Origin: a virus
Virus record (IMG/VR): IMGVR_UViG_3300045921_000040
Location: 1-63,389 of that record
Reading direction: 5' to 3' (one strand)
Length of the DNA stretch: 63,389 nt
Below, in pieces: positions 16,551 through 25,346 of the stretch. The notes under the pieces are model-generated. The model made no database searches. It had not been told where the DNA came from and saw only the letters and a program-made list of their open reading frames with translations. Each line of letters begins with the position of its first letter. Position 1 is the first letter of the stretch. The translations under genes and the position numbers were made by a program.

Positions 16551-16580
16551 CAAAAAGAAAGGGGGCAGAAGCCCCCTTTC
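16551..16580 (-). terminator. Rho-independent terminator after the capsid gene
   Basis: A perfect 10-bp stem (16557-16566 with 16571-16580, AGAA in the plus-strand loop) is followed on the minus strand by TTTCTTTTTG (16560-16551). It lies 12 bases after the capsid stop. It should lower expression of genes downstream of the capsid, giving capsid protein in excess. Confidence 0.88.
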
Positions 16581-16592
16581 ATATGGTCGGTC

Positions 16593-17504
16593 TTAAGTCC
16601 CGCCGGGCGAGCCGTAAATGCCGAGAGGATCGCTCCACGAAAAGCTGTAACGTTCCCGAGCCTTATAGCGAACATTGCCCGTCTCGAAGTCACCATCCAT
16701 CGAGGTGCTCATCGGAGTGCGGACGAAGTGCTTCAGGCCATTCGGCACGTCAGTAGTCAAGTACCACGCATCAGTGTCGGTCAGGAAGTGGTTAACCGCG
16801 TAACCTTCCGGAATCGAACCATTGGTCTTGATGGCGTTGATGTCATTGTCGGCAGTGCCAACACGCAGCTCGGTTTCGAGCAGGCGGGTAGCCGTGAACA
16901 TCAGGCTCGGCGGCACGATGAGCTTACGCGGCTTTGCCGCAATAAGCAGGCCGCGCTCGTCAGTCCAACCAGCAATCTGGATGACTGCAGCCTCAAGCGA
17001 AGTTTCGTTGAGGTCAGCCGCAGTAGCTGGCCTGTTCGAGTTGGTGCCACCACTGACCAGAGGGTGCGCGGTCGAGAACAGCGAAACGCCATCACCGCCG
17101 GGATAGGACGAGTTGAACCCATTGTTCAGGATCGAAGCGGCCTTGGTCTGCTTGGTATAGGCCATGGCGCGAGCCAGAGCCTTGGTATACCGCGAAGACA
17201 GCGAGTCATACAGGTTGTCTTCGATAGCTTCTTCCGTAATCGAGAAACCAAGGGCAATCGTCTCATGGACGTAGCGCGAAGTGTAGACTTCTTGCGCGTT
17301 GTCATAAGTGATGGCCGACCCTTCATTCTTGACCGGGGCTGCGCCGAAGCCGGACAGCTTGGTTTCTTCTTCGAAGGAACGTTCGGAAGTTTCTACTTCG
17401 AAAATCTCCTTATGCTCCTCGCCATACCGCTTGTATTCCAGACCGAACAGAGCGTTCAGTCCCGGCAGGAGCTCCTTGAGGAGTTGTGCGCGTGAAATTG
17501 CCAT
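16593..17504 (-). CDS. Major capsid protein (Mu gpT-like), 303 residues
   Basis: Contains LLKELLPGLNALFGLEYKRY at the N-terminus, then LSGFGAAPVKNEGSAITYDN and HETIALGFSITEEAIEDNLY. This pattern is characteristic of capsid proteins related to the Mu gpT head subunit in metagenomic podovirus-like phages. Size is normal for the family. The order scaffold, decoration, capsid, then a strong terminator supports the call. Confidence 0.9.
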   Translation of the reverse strand: MAISRAQLLKELLPGLNALFGLEYKRYGEEHKEIFEVETSERSFEEETKLSGFGAAPVKNEGSAITYDNAQEVYTSRYVHETIALGFSITEEAIEDNLYDSLSSRYTKALARAMAYTKQTKAASILNNGFNSSYPGGDGVSLFSTAHPLVSGGTNSNRPATAADLNETSLEAAVIQIAGWTDERGLLIAAKPRKLIVPPSLMFTATRLLETELRVGTADNDINAIKTNGSIPEGYAVNHFLTDTDAWYLTTDVPNGLKHFVRTPMSTSMDGDFETGNVRYKARERYSFSWSDPLGIYGSPGGT

Positions 17505-17516
17505 TGTTCAGTCTCC

Positions 17517-18110
17517 TTAGACGCCGGTAGCACGCTCGTAGAGGTGCATCCCGAAGTTCCACTTGACGATAACCTCGGTGAAGTTACCGGAAGCATTGAC
17601 GGTTTCCGGCACCACGTCGATGATGCGGAGCGGAAGAGTGTTGGTAGTCGCCGTAGTCTGACTGGCAGCGACACGCGAATTGCCAGTAGCAGTGTTACCT
17701 GCGTTCTGAACCAGCGAGGTGTTTTCACCGACAGCTGCACGAGTGACCGAACCAATGGTAGTGCCGGACGAAACGACCGCTACCTTGAACAGCGTATCCG
17801 GATCGTCAACCACATAGGCAACGATGTCGGAAGCAACCGTGTTGGCCGGGTAGTACTGGCGGAAGGTCTTGCCGTACACCGAGTCAGTGAACGAGCACCC
17901 AAGGAACACACCAATCGGCGTAGCCGAGTTAGTGCCAGTTTCCTTGACGAGAGTGCCAGTGGTGGTGAGGGTGACCACATCACCGAAAAAGAGCGACGTG
18001 TTATATCCCGACGCAATCGGGATTTGGCGGGTAGAACCGGCAAAGACCTGACCACCGATCAGGTTAACCGGGAGAAGCCCGTACGGGGCCTCAACTGCGG
18101 GGTATGCCAT
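17517..18110 (-). CDS. Capsid decoration/structural protein, 197 residues
   Basis: Beta-rich, Thr/Val/Gly-rich protein starting MAYPAVEAPYGLLPVNLIGG, with FAGSTRQIPIASGYNTSLFF. This is a familiar head-associated protein found immediately before the capsid gene in related phages. No membrane or enzymatic motif. It probably stabilises the capsid lattice. Confidence 0.8.
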   Translation of the reverse strand: MAYPAVEAPYGLLPVNLIGGQVFAGSTRQIPIASGYNTSLFFGDVVTLTTTGTLVKETGTNSATPIGVFLGCSFTDSVYGKTFRQYYPANTVASDIVAYVVDDPDTLFKVAVVSSGTTIGSVTRAAVGENTSLVQNAGNTATGNSRVAASQTTATTNTLPLRIIDVVPETVNASGNFTEVIVKWNFGMHLYERATGV

Positions 18111-18125
18111 GATAAAGCTCCTAGC

Positions 18126-18608
18126 TTATCTGCCTGAACCGAACGTCACCCTCGAACTCCGCTCACTGAAGAGCGGCATCTTCGGGTGGCTTTCGCGCAT
18201 GAAATTGTGGTCCACGGACATAATCTGGTCCTGATTTTTCCGCGTAAAGTATTCGTTACGCTGATCCATCAGCTCTTTCGGGGCCTTGCAAAGCAGCAAG
18301 CCACCGACCTCGATATTGTCCTTGAAGCGGCTGTCAGGATCGACCATCATCTGGAACTTGGGTTGTTCCTCGATGCGAACCGGCTCCCAACCTTCTCTCA
18401 GCTTGGCCGAGATATTGCTGGGGTCGTTCTGGCCGCGAGTAGTAACACGCACCCAACGGTAGACGTATCCGCGTTGCTTATCCGGCTCCGGGAGAAGCGA
18501 GGCGGGCTGCCAAGACTTCACACGTTCCGACTGCTCACGAGTCTTACGTGGGGCACGAGTACTGCCCAGTTCCTCTTCGATGTCGTCCAAAATGCTATTC
18601 TGTGTCAT
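18126..18608 (-). CDS. Conserved head-module protein, 160 residues
   Basis: Contains WQPASLLPEPDKQRGYVYRW and REGWEPVRIEEQPKFQMMVD, a conserved pattern of proteins encoded between scaffold and decoration genes in similar phages. The C-terminus (HNFMRESHPKMPLFSERSS) is basic. The role in the head is not established. It is tightly packed: the next gene upstream stops two bases before its start. Confidence 0.75.
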   Translation of the reverse strand: MTQNSILDDIEEELGSTRAPRKTREQSERVKSWQPASLLPEPDKQRGYVYRWVRVTTRGQNDPSNISAKLREGWEPVRIEEQPKFQMMVDPDSRFKDNIEVGGLLLCKAPKELMDQRNEYFTRKNQDQIMSVDHNFMRESHPKMPLFSERSSRVTFGSGR

Positions 18609-18609
18609 G

Positions 18610-19545
18610 TCAGTTCTCGATCTTCATAAGTTCACGAGCATATTGCTCAGGTGTCAGACCCAGCTTCTTGGCAATTGCCAGCTGCGACTGCTTGAGTACG
18701 ATCTTTTTGGAGGACCGACTGCGAGAAGCGGGGGCTACAACCGTGGCAGCTTTGGACTCACGGGAAGCGGGCTTAGTTTCTGCCACTTCTTCTTCCCCGA
18801 AATATTCGGGGAAACGACGGCGCATCGTCTTGTCGATGGTCGCCCAATATTCGTCGGTACCCGCAAACTGCGGGCCACGTTCCTGAATGAGCTTCTGATG
18901 AAGCCCAAGCGCAGAGGCCGTCATCTCCGCGTCCGTCCCGTACCACGTATTGCGCTCTTGCCACGCAACGGTCTTTGGGTCGAGTTGCGGAGCCTTAACC
19001 GGCTCTTGGTAAGTTTCTACCTCACGCTCTTCAGCTTGTAAAGTAGGCTTATAAGAGTTGAGCTGGTTAAGCTTGTAAGTTGCTTGAGCGAGCTTTTCTT
19101 GGGCTTCTACGATTTTATCCGTATCGCCAAGTTCGTATGCTTCACGGTAAGCCCGTTTGGCAGCCTCAACCTCGTAACTGGCAGACTGCTTGTAGCTATC
19201 AAGCAGGCTCATCTCACCTGAGCTAAGTGTGGCCTTAAGTCTCCGGTTCTCCTCCAGCAGTCGCTGCGCAGTAGCCAGAGCCTCAGCTTTCTCACGGGCT
19301 TCGCGTTCTTTCTCGCGGCGCTCGTCATGCCAGAGCTTCTTAGCCTGCTTGAGACGGATTTTAACCTTCTCAGAGTAGTCTTCGAGCTCGTCCTTCTCGA
19401 ACTCTTCGACAATCTCCTTGGGCATGGGTTCGCGCCCACGGTCCTCTTCAGGCGTATCGTCAATGATCTCGATCTCAGGTTTGCCTTCGGTTTCTTCTTC
19501 CTTCTCGACTTCATATTCGAAGTCGTCTTCCGGTTTCGTAGCCAT
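18610..19545 (-). CDS. Scaffolding-like protein, 311 residues
   Basis: The ATG at 19545 is preferred (AGGAG about eight bases upstream) over the GTG one codon earlier. A very acidic N-terminus (DDFEYEVEKEEETEG) is followed by a long charged coiled coil (about residues 55-165) and a basic C-terminus ending in KKLGLTPEQYARELMKIE. Acidic/coiled-coil/basic order, and position upstream of capsid, are typical of scaffolding proteins that guide procapsid assembly. Confidence 0.8.
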   Translation of the reverse strand: MATKPEDDFEYEVEKEEETEGKPEIEIIDDTPEEDRGREPMPKEIVEEFEKDELEDYSEKVKIRLKQAKKLWHDERREKEREAREKAEALATAQRLLEENRRLKATLSSGEMSLLDSYKQSASYEVEAAKRAYREAYELGDTDKIVEAQEKLAQATYKLNQLNSYKPTLQAEEREVETYQEPVKAPQLDPKTVAWQERNTWYGTDAEMTASALGLHQKLIQERGPQFAGTDEYWATIDKTMRRRFPEYFGEEEVAETKPASRESKAATVVAPASRSRSSKKIVLKQSQLAIAKKLGLTPEQYARELMKIEN

Positions 19546-19576
19546 CACTCTTCTCCTTTGTACGGGTTAGCGCCCG

Positions 19577-19960
19577 TTACGCTCTGCTCACTCCACGAGG
19601 GTCCTCGATAACAGCTTCCACTGCATCGTCGTTTATCAGACGGAACTCCTTACCGTGAATCCTAACACGGCTCCCTGCCATAGGGCGGGTAAGGATGAAG
19701 TCCCCTTCTTTGCACCAAGGGCCACTGGGGAACCGCTTTGGGTCCTTATAGGCATCAGGGCCAAGCTTGATTACGAAAAGGACTGGGGTAGTCAGCTCCT
19801 CGTTCCGCATCGTGATATCAGCTTTGTAGATACCACCTGCAGTCTTTTCCTCGATTTCCGGAACTGCGCACAGGATGCGGTATCCGCTTGGGTCAGGTAG
19901 CTGCTTTGCCTTTTGCCCTTCAGTATCAGGCAGAGTCTTGTCCTCTGCTTCAGTCAGCAT
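19577..19960 (-). CDS. GroES-like co-chaperonin, 127 residues
   Basis: After a 20-residue leader the body LPDPSGYRILCAVPEIEEKT ... GGIYKADITMRNEEL matches the GroES beta-barrel: RILCAVPEIEEKTAGGIY aligns with the RVLV.....EEKTKGGI region. The mobile loop is present (about residues 40-55). The C-terminal part (GDFILTRPMAGSRVRIHG, EFRLINDDAVEAVI) matches the GroES core. Phage co-chaperonins (T4 gp31, RB49 CocO) work with host GroEL to fold the capsid protein. Position among head genes supports that. Confidence 0.88.
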   Translation of the reverse strand: MLTEAEDKTLPDTEGQKAKQLPDPSGYRILCAVPEIEEKTAGGIYKADITMRNEELTTPVLFVIKLGPDAYKDPKRFPSGPWCKEGDFILTRPMAGSRVRIHGKEFRLINDDAVEAVIEDPRGVSRA

Positions 19961-20150
19961 CTTCTTCCTCCTTCATACGTTGTGCGGTTTCGACGATAAT
20001 AGTGTTGGCCATCGTCAAGCCACGAATAATGCCGCAGACCCACTTGTAATCACCATGGTCCTTGGCACCTCCCAGCATGAGATCATTACCCATGCGGGAA
20101 ATCTCCTCATTGACCTTATCAGACAGATATTTCAGCAACTCACTGCTCAT
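19950..20150 (-). CDS. Small conserved head-module protein, 66 residues
   Basis: Contains NEEISRMGNDLMLGGAKDHG and YKWVCGIIRGLTMANTII, a conserved small helical protein encoded beside portal genes. It overlaps the GroES-like gene by 11 bases and its ATG overlaps the portal stop (ATGA), so translation of portal, this protein and co-chaperonin is coupled. Function unknown. Confidence 0.78.
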   Translation of the reverse strand: MSSELLKYLSDKVNEEISRMGNDLMLGGAKDHGDYKWVCGIIRGLTMANTIIVETAQRMKEEEDAD

Positions 20151-22630
20151 TTGCCCTCCTTAGGTGGTTTGTTAGGTTGTTGGGGTTGCTGAGGGGCACC
20201 AGCCTCCTTTGCCACCTGCACGCCGATGCGCAGCCCCTCGATCTGCTCCTTGGACGACAGGTTTGCCTTGTCGGTAGCGAGCTTGGCTCCAACCTGCAGC
20301 CCGGCAATCTCCTTCTGAGAGGCGATGCGCTCGCGCTCGATGTCTGCCTTGTCGGCCTTTTCTGCGGCAGTTACAGCAAGCTGCTTCTCCTTGAGAATAA
20401 GCTCGCGCTCCTTGAGCTCAAGCTCCTTCTGCTGCATCTGCACCAGCGGGTCTTGGGCAGCCTGTTGCGCCTGCTGTTGCTGCGCCTCTGCTTGGTTCTT
20501 CTGGAAGAGCTGCGCTGCAGCGGCTGCAGCGAGACGGGAGACAGCAATCTCGGTATCCTCGTCCATCTCGGCACCGGGGGGCGGTAGCGGCACACCAGCC
20601 ATGTCCTCGATCTGCTTGCGGTAAGCGAAGGCCAAGTGCTCCTGAATGTGTGCTGCAGCGGCAGCGGCAATAGCCGAGGCGTTGGGGCTCTGCCCCACCA
20701 TCTGCATGAGCTTGGGGTCCTGCATCGCTGCCATATGCACAGCGATATGCGCCTCGTGGTCTTGGTATATAAACGCCTTGACCGGTTTGCCGTTGAGCAT
20801 GTCCATGTTCTCACTCACCGGGTCGCGTGGCTTGCGTGTAGCATCATCCGGCAGTGGCACGAGCTTCTCGGCGTTCTTGATCCCCAACACCTCCAGCATC
20901 TGCCTATGAAGATAAGGCATGTCGTAAATCTGAGGTGCACTCTGCGCCAACTGTATGACCGCCTGATACTGGACGATCTTCTGCGCCATAGTCGCAGCGT
21001 TAGGGTCGCTGACCGGGATGACCTCGACCATGTCGTAGTCACCCTTCTTGGCCTTCCGCCCGCCTTCCTCCGGCTCGTAAGGATACTCGTCAGGGGTGTA
21101 GTCGCGTATAATGCCCTTCAGCAGTTTGAATTCCTGCCGCATCGAGTAGTGTATCCGCGCCTGCACCGCAGACATCATCTTCAACGTACGCTCAAGAATG
21201 GCCAGCGTTGTGCCGACCGGAGCCTGAGCTGACATATCGGAAACTTTGAGGTCCGCAGCCCCCGCGAACTTGCGCCCTTCCTCAACGATGGTGTTCAGCA
21301 GGTTATAGAGGGTCGCGCTGGGCTCCTTGTACGGCAGCGGCATGATATTGTCGCGCATCGTGCCAGAGGCGACATCCACGTCACGCCACTCTGCGGGACC
21401 GATGGGTGTGTCATCTCCCTTGACCCTGAGGCCCTTGGTCTTGAACCCACCGGGCAGGTTGCTCAACGTGCCCGCGTCCACCAACTGGCGAATGATGCTT
21501 GTGCCCGATTTAGCGAAGGCACCGATGAGGTGGATGAGCCCGAAGGCATAGAACCCGAACCCCGGCACGTAAGCATAATGCACGAAGTGGCTGCGCTTGG
21601 CCTTCCTGTCATCCTCAGGCTGCCAGTTGCGCCGAATAGCCAAGACCTGTCTGGTGCCTTTCTCGATGGTGACTACGTAAGGGACGGCCACCTCATTTTT
21701 CGTTTCTTCCTCAGCAAAGGTATCTTCCTCGATGACAAGGTTGGCGTGCATCTCCAGCAGCTTGAACCTGTCGTCGGTCGAAGCCCTGAACCCCATACGC
21801 TCGGCAATGGCCTTCTCGACATCATCAAGCGTATCCTGAGGATCACCCAGCTCGATATTGCGGTAGAACCCGCTGGCCTGAAGTTTCTTGACCTCGTTGG
21901 GGGTCTTGCGCATGACGTGCGTCACGCGCTCGGCTGTCTCCAGATTGCTGGCGCCATAAGGCACCACAACATCTTCCGCAGGGACAAACATGCTGACTTG
22001 CCGCTGCAGGTTAGGGTCGTAATAGACCTTCTTGAATGCGTTACCCGAAAGACCAAGCCCCCACAGCATCCGCTCATGCTCGGCGCGATATTCGGTCATC
22101 ACATCCGTGAGCTGGTAGTTCATATCATCCTGCACGCGCTTGGCGGCTTCAAGCTTTACGGGTGTCTCCTTACCAATAACCTGTGTGCGCACCGGACCTT
22201 GAGCCGGAAAGGTCTCCATCATGGTCTCGGCCTGAAACTTGACAAGCGCCTCGCTCATCAGAGGATGATACACCCCACATGCGCCTTCCCAAGGCTCGCT
22301 ACGGTCCTCAACCTTCATTCCGAGCAGCTCTAGTCCGTCAACAAAGGCAGTTATCCAGTCCTTGCGGCTCCTCTCATCCTCCTCATAGTCCTCAAGCAGG
22401 TCAGAAGCGATCTGGTCCAGTTTGCTATCGTCGAGAATCTCGGCAAGGTTCTCGTTGAACTCGGCATTAGCCTCCTCTTCTTCAGGAGACTCATCGTCGC
22501 CAATCTCCAGCTCGATCTCGACCTCCACTTCAGGATCGGGCTCAGGAATGTTTACCCCCGGCACAACGCCGGATTGGAATGTGGCATCCAGACCAAGAGG
22601 GGCTTGGTTGATTGACTTGTCAACACCCAT
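20147..22630 (-). CDS. Portal protein, 827 residues
   Basis: Long acidic N-terminus (about residues 30-80). The portal core has ERSRKDWITAFVDGLELLGM and EPWEGACGVYHPLMSEALVK, followed by AHMLWGLGLSGNAFKKVYYD-type segments. GFYAFGLIHLIGAFAKSGTS leads into the channel region. The C-terminal 150 residues are a Gln/Ala-rich coiled coil (barrel/crown). Size suits large portals of P22-type phages. It forms the dodecameric DNA gate and binds TerL, encoded just upstream. Confidence 0.9.
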   Translation of the reverse strand: MGVDKSINQAPLGLDATFQSGVVPGVNIPEPDPEVEVEIELEIGDDESPEEEEANAEFNENLAEILDDSKLDQIASDLLEDYEEDERSRKDWITAFVDGLELLGMKVEDRSEPWEGACGVYHPLMSEALVKFQAETMMETFPAQGPVRTQVIGKETPVKLEAAKRVQDDMNYQLTDVMTEYRAEHERMLWGLGLSGNAFKKVYYDPNLQRQVSMFVPAEDVVVPYGASNLETAERVTHVMRKTPNEVKKLQASGFYRNIELGDPQDTLDDVEKAIAERMGFRASTDDRFKLLEMHANLVIEEDTFAEEETKNEVAVPYVVTIEKGTRQVLAIRRNWQPEDDRKAKRSHFVHYAYVPGFGFYAFGLIHLIGAFAKSGTSIIRQLVDAGTLSNLPGGFKTKGLRVKGDDTPIGPAEWRDVDVASGTMRDNIMPLPYKEPSATLYNLLNTIVEEGRKFAGAADLKVSDMSAQAPVGTTLAILERTLKMMSAVQARIHYSMRQEFKLLKGIIRDYTPDEYPYEPEEGGRKAKKGDYDMVEVIPVSDPNAATMAQKIVQYQAVIQLAQSAPQIYDMPYLHRQMLEVLGIKNAEKLVPLPDDATRKPRDPVSENMDMLNGKPVKAFIYQDHEAHIAVHMAAMQDPKLMQMVGQSPNASAIAAAAAAHIQEHLAFAYRKQIEDMAGVPLPPPGAEMDEDTEIAVSRLAAAAAAQLFQKNQAEAQQQQAQQAAQDPLVQMQQKELELKERELILKEKQLAVTAAEKADKADIERERIASQKEIAGLQVGAKLATDKANLSSKEQIEGLRIGVQVAKEAGAPQQPQQPNKPPKEGK

Positions 22631-22641
22631 CGTATTTTCCT

Positions 22642-24165
22642 CTAATAATACCCTCTACCGCGACTGGACTTGAAGTAAACTGGCTCATCCGGTTCATCCA
22701 GATCGGTAGTAACATAACCGCCCTGACGAAAACGATGCAAAGCCATGCTTACGGTGTCGGTATAGTCATCATGCGATCCGGCGGGAAACTCCGCCACTTC
22801 ATCAATCACTTCTTCTGCCCAACGAGTAGCAGGAGCCCATACTCTGCCGGAAGCAAAGATATCCGCGACTGCGTTTAAGCGGCTAATCTTGTCATTTCCA
22901 CGTGTCGGAGTAAAGCCCTGCACAGGAATGCCCATCGAACGCAGCTCGTAGAGCAACGGTGAGCCACTTGCCTTCTTTTCGATAATCACCGAGTCCGGCT
23001 TCCACTCACGATACTCCTCAATGGCAACCCTTTTGAGTTCAGGAAACTCCATACGGTCGCGGAAGGCGTTGAGAAGAATAATATTGGCCTGTGTAACACC
23101 ACTTTCGTCGGGATAATAGAACACACCCCACGTCGTGCAGGCTGAATAGTCGGCTCGTTGGGTCTTTTCGAAGGCTGTATCCCACGCCATGAGCAGAAAT
23201 TCGCACTCGGGAGGGTCGTCGTGGGGCCATTCACGCCACCATTCGCGTTTTATAATGGCTGCAGACTCGGAAATCGGGTTTTGTTGGTACTGCGCCATCC
23301 ATTTCGAGTTCGGGACGTCCCGTTTTACCTTGAGAAGCTCCTCAAGCGACCAAAATTCAGGCCACAAAGGGTTCCCGGATGGCAAAATCGCGGGAAATTC
23401 GATGACTTCCCACTCATCCAAGCTGTCATTGTTGGCAGCGTCCTGCAAAATACGCCCACAAAGGTCTCGCTTCGACCACCGAGTCATGACGATGATGATC
23501 GCGCCGCCTGGCTGAAGGCGCTGGCGCGGCCCAGAAGTATACCATTCGTAAGCTTTATCGTAAATTTCGGGGTTCGATTCAGCAATAGCGGCCTCTTGCT
23601 CGCTATGGGGGTCGTCGATTATTAAAATATCAGCGCCTTTACCAGTAACAGCACCGCCTACACCGATAGCGAAGTAGTCACCGCCCTTGCTTGTATTCCA
23701 ACGCCCTGCTGCTTTACTGTCCGAAGCGAGCTCCAAATCAGGAAAAATCTGTTTGTATACTTCTGTATCGACGAGGTTACGCACTTTACGACCAAAACCC
23801 ACAGCTAGTTCAGCTGTGTGGGAGCATTGAATTACTTTTTTGCTTGGAAACTTCCCCAAAAACCACGCGGGAAGCAAGTAAGAAGCAAATTCAGACTTTG
23901 TGTGCCTCGGCGGGAGGTTAAGTATAAGTCTCTTACACTCGCCCCTAGCAACGCGCTCGAACGCATCTGCCATCCTCGCATGATGCCGACCAGCAATGAA
24001 CGAAGGCCAGACCTCCTTGACGAAGGGTAGGAACCTATCCTGTGCAGCCTTGCGCTTCTTGAGCTCGACCAGCTTGTCCAACTCCGCCAGCAGGCGCTCC
24101 TGCTCGTGCACAGGGAGCTTGTGCAATACCTTCGGGATGTCCTTGAGGGAGATGTCTTTGGACAT
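22642..24165 (-). CDS. terL: Terminase large subunit, 507 residues
   Basis: The ATG at 24165 (MSKDISLKDIPKVLHKLP) is chosen. The ATPase has a Walker A variant LNLPPRHTKSE near residue 85, Walker B ILIIDDPHSE near residue 150 and a coupling motif around IIIVMTRWSKRD. The nuclease domain starts with LMAWDTAFEK (first Asp), and its later acidic residues include the pair in SHDDYTDTVSMAL. It cuts concatemers and pumps DNA into the procapsid together with TerS and portal. Confidence 0.93.
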   Translation of the reverse strand: MSKDISLKDIPKVLHKLPVHEQERLLAELDKLVELKKRKAAQDRFLPFVKEVWPSFIAGRHHARMADAFERVARGECKRLILNLPPRHTKSEFASYLLPAWFLGKFPSKKVIQCSHTAELAVGFGRKVRNLVDTEVYKQIFPDLELASDSKAAGRWNTSKGGDYFAIGVGGAVTGKGADILIIDDPHSEQEAAIAESNPEIYDKAYEWYTSGPRQRLQPGGAIIIVMTRWSKRDLCGRILQDAANNDSLDEWEVIEFPAILPSGNPLWPEFWSLEELLKVKRDVPNSKWMAQYQQNPISESAAIIKREWWREWPHDDPPECEFLLMAWDTAFEKTQRADYSACTTWGVFYYPDESGVTQANIILLNAFRDRMEFPELKRVAIEEYREWKPDSVIIEKKASGSPLLYELRSMGIPVQGFTPTRGNDKISRLNAVADIFASGRVWAPATRWAEEVIDEVAEFPAGSHDDYTDTVSMALHRFRQGGYVTTDLDEPDEPVYFKSSRGRGYY

Positions 24166-24166
24166 A

Positions 24167-24391
24167 TCAGTTGCGGTGCAACGCGCTCTTGGCGTACTCA
24201 AGCGCCCCAAGCAGCCGCCAGCGGTCGTCAAAATGTCCGAAGGATTCGAAACAGCTATTCTCGCGGTCGTTGAACACGATTACCGCCTCACTTATCCCCC
24301 CTTTTTCGAAGCGGTCCGCAAGGTTGCGTAGGTAATTAGCCGCGCTAGCCCACTCCTCAGCGCGGCCATCCTTGAGGTCAACCAGCTTCAT
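24167..24391 (-). CDS. Small conserved late protein, 74 residues
   Basis: The ATG at 24391 has AGGAGG at suitable distance; an ATG one codon earlier is also possible. Sequence starts MKLVDLKDGRAEEWASAANY and contains AVIVFNDRENSCFESFGHFD. The start overlaps the end of terS. Small proteins of this pattern occur between terminase subunits; the function is unknown. Confidence 0.72.
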   Translation of the reverse strand: MKLVDLKDGRAEEWASAANYLRNLADRFEKGGISEAVIVFNDRENSCFESFGHFDDRWRLLGALEYAKSALHRN

Positions 24392-24992
24392 CATCTTCCT
24401 CCTCTTCTTCCATGTCTTCGAACTCACCATCCTCAACGAGACGCAGCTCCTCTTCGAGGTCCATATTGAGAGGCTTGATGTCTACCACGTCAGCATTAAG
24501 CAGGCGTTTGACGCGCTCCTTGATAGCCTCTTCGAGGCTCTCCGGACTGGTATGCCTGACCGTGATCTCACTGCGCTCGGTGAACAGGCCAATATCCGAG
24601 TGCTTGCCCAGCAGCTCGATGGCCTTCAGTTCGTACTTGGTATCGCCGCAATCCGCGATCTCCAGCAGCTTGTTGGTTAGCGCAGTACGCACCTGCTCAA
24701 TATCCAGTGCCATCGACTGCCCATACGCCTTCAGGAAGGCCGCTGCACCAAGTGCTGCAGGGAGAGACGACTTGAGAGGAGTAATCGTCTGCTGCTCTAT
24801 AGCCTTATCAAGCAGCTTTGCTTCTTCCGAAAGGGTTCCTTTGGTCACCTCTATTGGCGCACCAAGTTGTTCGAGCAGTTCTGCTGTATTGGCAATAGAC
24901 GCCAACCGGTCCTCAAAAGTGTCCAGCTCCTCATCCGACGTATCGTAGGGAACGGGGTGCTCGTCGGTGGGCTCAATTCTTACGGTTGGCAT
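24378..24992 (-). CDS. Terminase small subunit-like protein, 204 residues
   Basis: The ATG at 24992 (MPTVRIEPTDEHPVPYDTSD) is the last credible start: in-frame sequence further upstream runs through the G-rich repeat and encodes Pro/His low-complexity peptide. It has a helical middle with LDIEQVRTALTNKLLEIA and YELKAIELLGKHSDIGLF, then a very acidic C-terminus. Position directly before terL at the head of the late operon fits TerS, which recognises the packaging site. Sequence similarity to TerS families is inferred from pattern only. Confidence 0.75.
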   Translation of the reverse strand: MPTVRIEPTDEHPVPYDTSDEELDTFEDRLASIANTAELLEQLGAPIEVTKGTLSEEAKLLDKAIEQQTITPLKSSLPAALGAAAFLKAYGQSMALDIEQVRTALTNKLLEIADCGDTKYELKAIELLGKHSDIGLFTERSEITVRHTSPESLEEAIKERVKRLLNADVVDIKPLNMDLEEELRLVEDGEFEDMEEEEEDDEAG

Positions 24993-25127
24993 GTGCGCAG
25001 CATCCGGTTTGTGGGAAGCAGGATGCCTAAGTATCAGTGTGCAGAGGTGGAGTAAAGGGGGACGACGAAAAGGCTGGGTCCGTGTCGTCCCCCAAACGCT
25101 AGCAGTACGGGAGTTTTCCCACAAATA

Positions 25128-25156
25128 GATATACCGTGGAACAGCAGGGTGGTCAA
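25128..25156 (-). promoter_or_regulatory. Leftward late promoter
   Basis: On the minus strand TTGACC (25156-25151), a 17-bp spacer, then TATATC (25133-25128). Close to the sigma-70 consensus with ideal spacing. Transcription would start near 25121 and run into terS after about 130 bases of leader. No other strong promoter was noticed before the late genes, so this may serve the whole leftward block. Confidence 0.72.
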
Positions 25157-25215
25157 GGAGTCCCAAGGGGCGGCTTCTATATATTAGGGGGTAGGGGGTC
25201 GAGCAGGTGTTTTTA

Positions 25216-25346
25216 TGACGGGGGTGGGGGGTGTGGTTGGGGGGTGGTGGTGTAAATTGACGGGGGTGGGGGTGTGTTGGTGAGTGGTGGTGAGTGGGGT
25301 AAATTGACGGGGGTGGGGGGTGTGTTTGGGGGGTGGTGGTGTAATG
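25216..25346. repeat. G-rich minisatellite, three units
   Basis: Units start at 25216, 25258 and 25305, each opening with TGACGGGGGTGGGGG, continuing in GT/GGTGG tracts and, in the first two, ending in TAAATT. Almost every G is on the plus strand, giving strong G/C skew and many runs of four to six G, suitable for G-quadruplexes. It sits at the point where the two transcription directions diverge. Confidence 0.9.
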
